Below are positions 55,401 to 64,000 of a DNA stretch of 64,000 bases, piece after piece. The notes under the pieces are model-generated. The model saw nothing but the letters and a program-made list of their open reading frames with translations. It ran no database searches and was not told the DNA's origin. The DNA lies in the NCBI GenBank assembly GCA_024291935.2, contig CM044320.1, positions 49,728,001-49,792,000 of the forward strand, in the 5' to 3' direction. Every line of letters begins with the position of its first letter. Within the stretch, counting starts at the first letter, position 1. Both the position numbers and the translations under genes were made by a program. This stretch comes from Okapia johnstoni (lineage: Eukaryota; Chordata; Mammalia; Artiodactyla; Giraffidae).

Positions 55401-56930
55401 AAAGCCAGAAATATTCTTTACTCAATGCTGGAAAGTTATCAGAGATGGAGGGGCACTTTACAACAAAAGCAAGCAGTTTTATTTTTAAGGGTGGAGACCA
55501 GTTTGGAACCTTAACTTCTACTTTTCACTATGGATTCCAGAGATATCTGGAGACATTTTAGGAGAGGCAGTGGCAAGTGTATGTTCTTCATAACTTTGAA
55601 TAAAGGAAAGAATGAATGACAAGTTGATAAAGAGGAAGAATCTAAAGAAGGTTAAGCCAAGAGGAAAGAGTTGTAAGATAGTGTGGTCAGTAAATTTATA
55701 TTAAAAAATATGCTTTTATTCATTGAGCACCTAGCATATGCTAGTCATAGATTTATCATTTCCTTAACCTTAATAGTTCTCATAGTAAACCTCATTAGTT
55801 TCCTCATTTTCATGTGGTTAGAGTCCCATATACTCAGCCTTAAAAGAAGTTAAACATCTTAGTCACAGTCACGTAGACCCTGATGGTGCTCAGGTTCAAA
55901 CTCTGCTTTGTATGACTCCATCTCATGAAGAACAGAGATAATCTCAGTTGTAGCATCAGATATTTCAAGACAACTGAAATATGAATAAATTGTCATCATG
56001 AGTTAACAAGGTGTTACAGAGGCAGAATCAGTCCAACTCTGGATCTTTTGTGCTAGTTCAGTTCATAACTAGTATTTTATAGTTTTAGAGGTACAAAGAA
56101 TGTAGTACAGTTATCTCTTTTCTTGGAAACTCTGCCTGTTGCTCTAAAATTCAGAGACTGTGCCAATCTAACATGACATTAAAGCTGTTTAACAACCGAT
56201 AATGCACAATGACTGACCAATCAGATGGACAACTGGCTGTAAACATCTGGAGAGGCTGTATGGTGTACTCTAGTCCAGTATCAATCTGGTCTATGCACAG
56301 ACTAATGGGCTCAATCTATTTTAGAAGCTTCATTATCTGCAAAGCTGAGAAGCAAAGATTTTTCAGCATGGATTATTATAGAATTCTTCTACCACTAGGT
56401 TAATTTATTATATATGCTAAACCAATTAGCATTTATAGTGAGAATGACATTTAAGGAAAATGAAGAGATGTAGTAGAATAATGAAGCTCTCATTTACATG
56501 ATGTACCACCTTGCCTAAAACCCCCAAAGAGCTTTACTAGTTTGTTGTTTTGTTTCTCATTTATCCATCTGCTTGGTCATTTACTCATTCATTCATTCTG
56601 TATACTTTTATTTTGAAACTGTTATTTCTGTCAATTCTGAGGAAGGAGTTCTTTTTTTAAGCTATAAAATAGGGATAATCTTATTGTAATCAGTCTAACT
56701 ATGAATAATTTATTTACATATCCGTCTTATATATTAAGTTGTAAGCTATTGATTATGTCAACTCCAATCTTCTTTCTCCAAACGCTGTTTCTTCACTATA
56801 ATTTAAAATCATTCACATTTCCATGCACTTGCAAATACAAGGCTTATTCTTGGTCTGTGTTCATGATTAGGTTACCTTTGGTCCTGATTGCTTTTGGAAT
56901 TCATACAAAAAGATGTAACATTTACATTTG
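55401..56930. other. Mostly unassigned; MIR-like at 55710-55920
   Basis: 55710-55920 ('cattgagcacctagcatatg', 'ctcatagtaaacctcattag') is a probable MIR. The rest, including the chance ORFs at 56209 and 56701, is unassigned. Confidence 0.5.
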
Positions 56931-56933
56931 TTG

Positions 56934-57500
56934 TTGTTTAGTCATTCAGTCATATGTGACTCTTTGCAACCCAATGGACTGCTCCACTCCAGGCTTCTCT
57001 GTCCTTAACCATCTCCCCAAGTTTGCCCAAACTCATGTCCATTGAGTTGATGATGCCATCCAACCATCCCATCCTCTGTCTCCCCCTTCTCCTTCTGCCC
57101 TAAATATTTCCCAGCATCAGTGTCTTTTCCAGTGAGTCAGCTCTTCACATCAGCTCCAATGTACTGGAGCTTCATCTTCAGCATTAGTCCTTCCAATGAA
57201 TATTCAGAGTTGATTTCCTTTAGGATTCACTGGTTTGATCTCCTCGCTGTCCAAGGGGCTGTCAAGAGTCTTCTCCAGCACCACAGTTCATAAGCATCAA
57301 TTCTTCGGTGCTCAGCTTTGGCTTATTTATGGTCCAGCTCTCACATCCATACATGACTACTGGAAAAACCATGGCTTTGACTGTACAAACCTTTGTCAGC
57401 AAAGTGATGTTTCTGCTTTGAATATACTGTCTAGGTTTGTCATAGCTTTTATTCCAAGTAGCAAGCATCTTAATACAGTCACTTATAATCACTGCTCCCC
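56934..57500 (-). mobile_element. BovB 3' fragment, antisense, diverged
   Basis: 'tttagtcattcagtcatatg' to 'agcaagcatcttaatacagtc' covers the BovB C-terminal coding region and 3' end. It is more diverged than the copies at 35651 and 60452, with CpG losses and small indels, so it is probably an older insertion. Confidence 0.92.
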
Positions 57501-57552
57501 CTCACCCTTTCTTTAGTCAAAAGTAGCCACTTGATTCAACCAGGTAAAACAT

Positions 57553-57740
57553 TTGTTCTCAACCAGGGGTGATTTTGCACCCCAGGGGCCACTCAGCAAT
57601 GTCTGGAGGCATTTTTTGGCACCTAGTGGACATAGGCTAAGGATGCAGCAATCCTACAGTGCAAAGGGCAGCTGTGCCCCACTCCCAGCAAAGACTTATA
57701 TAGCCCAAAATGTCAGTAATGCCAAGGTTGAGAAATCTAG
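57553..57740 (+). mobile_element. MER5A (hAT-Charlie) element
   Basis: 'ttctcaaccaggggtgattt', 'cagcaatgtctggaggcatttt', 'gcccaaaatgtcagtaatgcc' and the end 'aaggttgagaaatct' match MER5A with inverted termini. Confidence 0.9.
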
Positions 57741-57742
57741 TT

Positions 57743-58480
57743 GAAAAATACTTGACTCATATTCTAAGCCTTGTGGCAAATAGCTCAACCATCAAGTGAA
57801 ACCTGCCTTAGGCTCCAACTCACTCTCTCTTCTGTTCTTTGACCTACTGTGTTCCCAGGCTTTTTGCCTTCACCACTGAGAGTTTGCCTTTTTCCCAACA
57901 ACGCTGTGATATACTGGCTCGCAGGTCCTTAACTCCTCCCTGACGTTTGAGATCTCAGACACTGTTGCCCCCATTTGGTTCCCAGACTTCCTGGCTTGTT
58001 TTTCACCATAGAAAATGGGGGAGACTTTAATCCCTTGTTTTCTGAACTTGGATCTCTACACAGTCTGCTTTCCAGCCCACCCTGACCAATCTTAATCACC
58101 TGTTGCTCCCTGCCACCCAGGGGGAACAATATGGTTTGACTCTGTACATCAGAGCAGCCTTTAAAAGGCCTTCCCCTGTTTAACTCCGGAGACCTGACAT
58201 TTAATCTCTTCTTTTTGTAGTCACCTTAGAGGCTGTTGCCTATTTCTAGAATAGCCATTTATAGGTTTTAAGAGCTCATTACATGATCACTGAAAAAAAA
58301 CATGAACTAGTAACCTATAGCTTGGATTACAGAGAACATACATGTAGATTGACTAGTTCCAAGTTATTGAAGTCATCAAAATACTTACTGAAGTACTGTG
58401 CTAGACATTGGAGGCCAGGAGGATAGAAAATTAGAAGATCAATCCAGCATACTTGAGATCTGACTAATAGGAATTCCATA
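57743..58480. other. Unassigned intron sequence
   Basis: Nothing recognised. Confidence 0.4.
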
Positions 58481-58484
58481 TGAA

Positions 58485-58905
58485 TCCATGTATCCAAGCT
58501 CTTTGGTCGTACTCTCTGACACTTGCTTTGTACTTTATTCTGTGACTTAATTTGGTCAATGAGGAGTAGAAAATTTGATATGGAAGCTTAAAATAACATT
58601 TCTGCTTCCTGTCTAAAACCTCTGTGATTATCATGAGAACTGCCTGAGCTGTCCTGCTAGAGGATGAGGCTCATGGAACAGACCTAATCTTAGCAATGCC
58701 ATTTTAATTCAGCTAATGGCCAGTTCACCACAAAATTTCTTGCCCAGCCAAGACTATAAAGAACTGTCTAAACAAACCCAGCCAAGATCAGTGGCACTGC
58801 CTGGCTGACTGGTGGAATCTGGAATGATTATAACTGGTTATTATTTTAAGCCACTGAAATTTAGGTTGCTTTGTTAGATATCATTATTGTGACCATGGAT
58901 AATGA
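58485..58905 (+). repeat. Probable ancient LTR-like repeat
   Basis: 'tcatgagaactgcctgagctgtcctgctagaggatgagg' (58633-58671) and 'gttattattttaagccactgaaatttaggttgctttgtta' (58838-58876) are a recurrent mammal-wide repeat pattern with an LTR-like AT-rich end. Family not named. Confidence 0.45.
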
Positions 58906-58914
58906 TACAAATAG

Positions 58915-59595
58915 AGAACAAAAATAAGGCCTGAAGGAAATTATCAAAGAAATATTACAAGAAAATTTCCTCGTACTGGAGGATCAAAGTCTCTAGTCTG
59001 AAAAGTGCCCCCCCTCAACCAAGTTTCTAGCATAACTAATGAGAAAACACTATGAAGCCACATCTTGCTGAAATTTAAGTACATCATGGATTAAAGTAAT
59101 ATCCTGAAAGCTTTGTGGAGGATATATGAAGTAAAATGAAAACAGAAGGAACTCACATAGAGAAGAATAGAAATTAGAATAACATCAGACTTTTAAGAGC
59201 AACAGTGGAATGTAAAAGACAAGGGTGCAAAGCTTTTAGAATTATGAGGGAAAATAATTTTCAGCTTTGTTTCTTTATTCAGCCAAACTATTGATTAGAT
59301 ATGAGAGTAGAATAAAGAAGTGCTGAGACATAGAAGGATTAAAGCATTTGTGTCTTATGTGTACTTTCATAGAAAGCTTCTGAAGGTTGAGTTTGCATAA
59401 AGCAAAGGAGGAAATCAATAAAGAAAAAGACACAGAATGAAGAAAACAAAGAATTCAATATAGGAGGGCAAAGAAAAGAGGTTCTATGAAAACAACTGTT
59501 CATTAGGCTTAGAGAGCAGCCAGTCCAGATTGGAAAAATGGATGGAGGGCTGTGGGAGGTTTTGAGAGGAACAGATAGAAACAGTGACGTATTTG
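58915..59595 (+). repeat. HAL1/old L1-like 3' region
   Basis: 'gggaaaataattttcagctt', 'attcagccaaactattgattagat', 'gtagaataaagaagtgctgagacat' and 'aaggaggaaatcaataaag' follow the order of the HAL1 (half-L1) 3' region. Confidence 0.55.
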
Positions 59596-59728
59596 GTATG
59601 TTTGAACATTTGAAAAAAATTGACAGTTGACAAACGTGTTGGATTTGGAATAAAATAGTATAGGTAAATGATGTAAGGGATAATTATTAACTTCAGAAAG
59701 ACATTTTTATAAGTATGAAAACAATTGG

Positions 59729-59817
59729 ACTTCCCAGGTGGTGACTGTGGTTAAGAAACCACCTGCCAATGCAGGATACACAAAGAGTTGGGCAAGACTG
59801 AGGTGACTTAGCAGTAC
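59729..59817 (+). mobile_element. Internally deleted Bov-tA SINE
   Basis: The tRNA head 'ggacttcccaggtggtgact...aatgcagga' joins directly to the tail 'acaaagagttgggcaagactgaggtg', losing about 130 bp of body. Confidence 0.85.
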
Positions 59818-60049
59818 AGAAACAGTCACATTTCATCATTCGGCTTAGTAATGAAGAAAATCATAGTGATGTTTTAAAGATTGACTACTGTTTTAAATAT
59901 ATGTATTTCTGTTCTTCTGTGATAGGAATTAAAATGATAATCTTAGAAATTGATCAATTAAGAAATAGCTTTATACGCCTCATATTTAGACCAGAACAAA
60001 CTGCTGAAAGAGTTGAAACAGTGGCTTATAAGGTGTGGGGCCAGAGCAC

Positions 60050-60200
60050 TTGTCAGCAGATTTTTTCTGTTAAGAGCTAGAAAGTTAATACTTTAGATTT
60101 TAATTGACTATATGGTTTTTGCTGTTATAATGTGAAAGCAGTCATTGATGATTCATGAATGATTGGACATGGCTGTGTTCCAATAGAACTTTATTTATAA
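60050..60200 (+). mobile_element. hAT-type DNA transposon, left part (outer layer of nest)
   Basis: 'tcagcagattttttctgtta', 'gttaatactttagatttta' and 'gttccaatagaactttatttata' are the family seen at 7171. It resumes at 61594 after the L1. Confidence 0.7.
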
Positions 60201-60451
60201 AAATGGTGGGAATGCAAACTAGTGCAGCCACTATGGAGAACAGTGTGGAGATTCCTTAGAAAACTGGAAATAGAACTGCCATATGACCCACTACTGGGCA
60301 TACACACCAAAGAAACCAGAAATGAGAGACACGTGTACCCCAGTGTTCATCGCAGCACTGTTTATAATAGCCAGGACATGGAACCGACCTTGATGTCCAT
60401 CAGCAGATGAATGGATAAGAAAACTGTGGTACATATACACAATGGAATATT
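60201..60451 (+). mobile_element. Bovine-type L1 ORF2 3' end, left part
   Basis: 'ggtgggaatgcaaactagtg', 'gccatatgacccactactgg' and 'gtacatatacacaatggaatatt' are ORF2 C-terminal coding. Cut by BovB at 60452. Confidence 0.93.
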
Positions 60452-61078
60452 CAGTTCAGTTCAGTTCAGTCGCTCAGTTGTGTCCGACTCTTTGTGACCC
60501 CATGAATTGCAGCACGCCAGGCCTCCCTGTCCATCACCAACTCCCGGAGTTTACCCAAACCCATGTCCATCGAGTCAGTGATGCCATCCAACCATCTCAT
60601 CCTCTGTCATCCCCTTACCCTCCTGCCCCCAATCCCTCCCAGCATTAGGGTCTTTTCCAATGAATCAACTCTTTGCATGAGGTGGCCAAAGTATTGGAGT
60701 TTCAGCTTCAACATCAGTCCTTCCAATGAACATCCAGGACTGATCTCCTTTAGGATGGACTGGTTGGATCTTCTTGCAGTCCAAGGGACTCTCAAGAGTC
60801 TTTTCCAACACCACAGTTCAAAAGCATCAATTCTTCGGCGCTCAGCTTTCTTCACTGTCCAACTCTCACATCCATACATGGCCACTGGAAAAACCATAGC
60901 CTTGACTAGACGGACCTTTGTTGGCAAAGTAATGTCTCTGCTTTTAAATATGCTATCTAGGTTGGTTATAACCTTCCTTCCAAGGAGTAAGCAACTTTTA
61001 ATTTCATGGCTGCAATCACCATCAGCAGTGATTTTGGAACCCAAAAAAATAAAGTCTGACACTGTTTCCCCATCTATT
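60448..61078 (-). mobile_element. BovB 3' fragment nested in L1, antisense
   Basis: The element is 60452-61078 (or to 61074), from (cagtt)n 'cgctcagttgtgtccgactc' to 'gacactgtttccccatc'. L1 reads continuously across the break ('ggaatatt' then 'actcagccattaaa'). 'tatt' at 60448-60451 and 61075-61078 may be a short target duplication. An antisense 151-codon ORF (61062-60607) of the C-terminal region survives. Confidence 0.95.
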
Positions 61079-61593
61079 ACTCAGCCATTAAAAAGAATTC
61101 ATTTGAATCAGTTCTAATGAGGTGGATGAAATTGGAGCCTATTATACAGAGTGAAGTAAGTCAGAAAGAAAAACACCAATACAGTATACTAATGCGTATA
61201 TATGAAATTTAGAAAGATGGTAACGATAACCCTATATGTGAGACAGTAAAAGAGACACAGATGTATAGAACAGTCTTTTGGACTCTGTGGGAGAGGGCAA
61301 GGGTGGAATGATTTGGGAGAATGGCATTGAAACATGTATATTATCATATGTGAAACGAATCGCCAGTCCGGGTTCGATGCATGAGACAGGGTGCTCGGGG
61401 CCGGTGCACTGGGATGACCCAGAGGAATGGGATGGGGAGGGAGGTGGGAGGGGGGGTTCAGGATGGGGAACACATGTACACCCGTGGCGGATTCATGTCA
61501 GTGTATGGCAAAACCACTACAATATTGTAAAGTAATTAGCCTCCAATTAAAATAAATAAATTTATATTAAAAGAAAAAAGAACAACAACAACA
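61079..61593 (+). mobile_element. Bovine-type L1 3' end, right part
   Basis: 'actcagccattaaaaagaat', 'gaagtaagtcagaaagaaaa', then the 3' UTR with 'gggatggggagggaggtggg' and 'cctccaattaaaataaataa', ending in an A-rich tail. Confidence 0.94.
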
Positions 61594-61640
61594 AAAACAG
61601 TGGGTGGGATAGGTTTTGCCTGTGGGCCAGTTTGCCTACT
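61594..61640 (+). mobile_element. hAT-type DNA transposon, right terminus
   Basis: 'aaaaacagtgggtgggatagg' and 'tgtgggccagtttgcctact' complete the element at 60050-60200. Confidence 0.7.
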
Positions 61641-62190
61641 TCTTGACTTCTAGAGGGCAAAGAGGGGTGGGACAGGGATACTTTTCCCTTCCTAATTCAA
61701 GCTCATTTATTGAACTTCCATGCCTTTTCCTCCCTTAAATGTGGAGTAAATACAGAGTAATTTCACATATTGCCTGTCACATCAGTCCCCTCTCTCCTTT
61801 TTAACTGCTGAGATCCTAGTTTAGACTTTTGCTTGGATCAATGTCATAATCACTTAACCTCAATATTTGGCCCTGAAAATGTGTATCCAATTTAACATTT
61901 ATTTGTAAAGAGTTTGTGCTGTAGATTATCTGAACCAAGTAACTAAGTAGATACATTCTCCAAATATTGACCCTGTTTCTGTGCCTTAGCTCTTTCCCTT
62001 GGAATTGTTCTCCTTCCTTAACGTCTTAGCTTTTCAAAATTGTTTGTATCTTTCCAGGTGCTACCTGAAACAGCTACCTTCCTAAGAAACTGTTCCTTGT
62101 TTCTCTCTACCAGCCTCCAAACCTCCATCCAACTAGCCAACCAGAGGTGATTTATCTGTCCTTTGGGAGAAATTGAATTTTGGGGTCAGA
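61641..62190. other. Unassigned intron sequence
   Basis: Nothing recognised with confidence. Confidence 0.4.
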
Positions 62191-62191
62191 T

Positions 62192-62444
62192 AGTGCTGAA
62201 TTTAGTGGCTTCCCAGGTGGCACTAGTGGTGAAGATCCCACCTGCTGATGCGCAGGAGATGTAAGAGATGCTGGTTCAATCCCTGGGTTGGAAAGATCCC
62301 CTGGAGGGGGGCATGGCAACCCACTCCAGCATTCTTGTTTGGAGAATCCCATGGACATAGGAGCCTGGCAGGCTACAGTCCATAGGGTTGCAAAGAATTG
62401 GACATGACTGAAGTGACTTAGCATGCGCGCACAGTCCTGAATTT
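62192..62444 (+). mobile_element. Bov-tA SINE with 12-bp target duplication
   Basis: The element is about 62204-62432: 'ggcttcccaggtggcactag' head to 'gacatgactgaagtgactta' tail. 'agtSctgaattt' at 62192-62203 and 62433-62444 differs by one base. Confidence 0.95.
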
Positions 62445-63255
62445 GAATCTATATCCTACTATATACTTGCTATATGACCTTGAAAAATGTTTTTATCCTG
62501 TCTGAACGTTTGTTTTGCTATCTATGAATATTTCATATGGTTCTTTATAGGGTTAAAAGTGGTTTAATATTGTTTTCTTCCCTTCTTTTCACTTTCTATA
62601 CTTAATCACTCAACCTCACTTTATAATCATTCATGTGCTTCTCTTTTTGCAGTGTGAGCTCTGATTGTGTCTTCTTCATTTTAAATATTCTGAAGTAGTA
62701 CTCAGTAAGCATTGATTTAATTGAATTAGGAAATATTTCAGTGTTGATTATCTGAAGAATACTGATTTTATGATAAAATTAGAGAAATTTTGTATTCTAC
62801 AGTTTGTCTGTTCCCTAATCTTCGTTACATGGTCTATTTTTATTAGTTCACTTCTGTTTTCTCCCACATTGCAAAGGAGATGCAGCATTGGAGAAGTGAA
62901 TACAGTGACTTGATTTTTCCTTTGATGGAGACTAAGCCATATGTTTGTATTGAGTCAGCTACTCCAGACTCTGAATTCTCAATCAGATGGTCAGCAGTGT
63001 TTAATTGAATTCCCAATATGTGTAAGGCTACCCTGGGTGCTGTCACTCTAGGGAGGTGTGACCATCTGGAAGAACTTTTTTAAAGAGCCAGAATATGAGA
63101 ATATGTCTCTTTGTATCTAAATTAAAATGGTACTAATTTTGGCTAAGTAAATAGCTGGCATAAATGCTGTCTTTTGCCTCCCCCTCCCTTTTTATCATTC
63201 TTTCAGTCTCCAAGAAAAGGCATCCTCCTTTTTTGCTATGGCTAGGACGGTATAC
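62445..63255. other. Unassigned intron sequence
   Basis: Nothing recognised. Confidence 0.4.
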
Positions 63256-63259
63256 TTTT

Positions 63260-63345
63260 TCCTTGATTTCTTTCCTTCCTTCCTTTTTTCCTCCTCCCCT
63301 CCCTCCCTCTTTCTTTCTTTCTCTGTCTCTTCCTTTCTCTTTTTT
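63260..63345. repeat. Polypyrimidine tract
   Basis: Almost unbroken C/T run containing (CCTT)n, (CCCT)n and (CTTT)n blocks. Confidence 0.95.
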
Positions 63346-63429
63346 GTAATACTATATGATTCTGACTTTTTTATTTACTTAAAAAATAAAGAAGAAAAGA
63401 ACATGAAGATTGAAAGATTATTTAGGGTT

Positions 63430-63670
63430 AAATCATGGAAGAACTTGAAAATCAAACTGGGGAATTTTTACTTTATTATGCTTGGAAATAAGGAGTCACT
63501 AAAGTTTTTAAGAAGTGTGATGATATAACTAGGTCTGTAGAAAGTGTATCTAAAATAATATATACAGTAAATTACAAAAAAGGAGACAAAGTAATTAAGA
63601 GATCATTACAGGAGACCAAATCAAAGATGACAGAGACCTGAACTAGGATAAAAACAATGATAATTAAAAG
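63430..63670 (-). repeat. L2 LINE fragment, antisense
   Basis: 'aaataaggagtcactaaagttttt', 'gtgtgatgatataactagg' and 'cattacaggagaccaaatc' with 'agagacctgaactaggat' fit the reversed L2 ORF2 C-terminal region. Confidence 0.55.
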
Positions 63671-64000
63671 TTAAAAAAATAAAACCAACCACAGGGGTAT
63701 TACACGATGAAATAAATAAGAAAACCAGTCATCCATTAGATCAACACCACCTGCTATGTATCTACCAGATATTATTCTGGGAACTGGAAATAGGAAAAAT
63801 AAGCATACTATGGGTCCTGTCCTTTACAGAGCTGACAGTTTCTCTGAGCAGTTCCAGTAGGGAAGACTGAAGCTATGGTGAGTAAATAAAGGGAGAAGTC
63901 AAAGACTCTCATAAGCTTTGAATCTATATAACTAAGAGAATGGTAACATCATTCAGAGTTTAGCACAGACCAGAAGAAGGTGGGCAGGGAAGAGTATATA
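63671..64000. other. Unassigned intron sequence to window end
   Basis: 63735-63880 ('ctatgtatctaccagatattattctggg', 'cagagctgacagtttctctg') resembles a common old interspersed repeat that I cannot name. Confidence 0.35.

Larger units (their letters stand above)
29808..64000 (+). other. ANKS1B: ANKS1B intron 1 (5' part)
   Basis: Starts with the donor GTAAGG. No stretch with an AG acceptor, ankyrin-like coding potential and a following donor was recognised in the remaining 34 kb. This fits the very long first intron known for the gene in mammals. Repeats within it are listed separately. Confidence 0.8.

Overview
This is a mammalian nuclear window. The repeats place it in a pecoran ruminant, most likely cattle or a close bovid. 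It holds many Bov-tA and Bov-A2 SINEs, RTE-type BovB LINEs, tRNA-Glu-derived CHR SINEs and L1 tails of the bovine type, laid over older mammal-wide L2, MIR, MLT1, hAT and Tigger copies. There are no bacterial or viral genes, no operons and no CRISPR array.

Two protein-coding genes are supported, both on the + strand. Bases 1-114 are the last 37 codons and stop of a coiled-coil protein. I assign it to BLTP3B (UHRF1BP1L, SHIP164) from its character and from its position next to ANKS1B. After its 3' UTR come about 28 kb of intergenic DNA. A dense CpG island (about 28.55-29.65 kb) leads into coding exon 1 of ANKS1B (29674-29807). This exon encodes the N-terminal 44 residues and ends at a canonical GT donor in phase 2. 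The remaining 34 kb (29808-64000) reads as the 5' part of ANKS1B intron 1; no further exon was recognised.

Region by region: 0.1-6.5 kb is 3' UTR and old L2/MIR. 6.5-9.9 kb holds a Bov-tA, an hAT element, a retroposed U2 snRNA fragment, L1 pieces and an MLT1-type LTR. 9.9-17.4 kb is an L2-rich block, antisense then sense, broken by an MLT1 LTR, two SINEs and a 1.2 kb BovB. 17.4-28.5 kb is AT-rich DNA with an L1 3' part, scattered SINEs, an MLT1 LTR and an hAT element split by a SINE. 28.5-29.8 kb is the ANKS1B promoter and exon. 29.8-46.9 kb is intron with a 2.1 kb BovB that itself carries an insertion, and a 5'-inverted L1. 47.0-49.8 kb is a near full-length Tigger1 with three nested insertions. 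50.2-50.7 kb is a degenerate array of about 58-bp units. 52-64 kb holds L2, MIR, BovB, MER5A, HAL1-like sequence and a three-layer nest (hAT, then L1, then BovB).

Nothing here looks like a new multi-gene system. The items most worth a second look are the truncated U2 retropseudogene with an 18-bp target duplication, the nested transposon stacks, the poly(T)-headed insertion inside the large BovB, the degenerate array at 50.2 kb, and the short upstream ORF and GC palindrome at the ANKS1B promoter. All repeat-family names come from recognising consensus features by eye, without a database search; element edges are good to a few bases where target duplications are visible and to tens of bases elsewhere.
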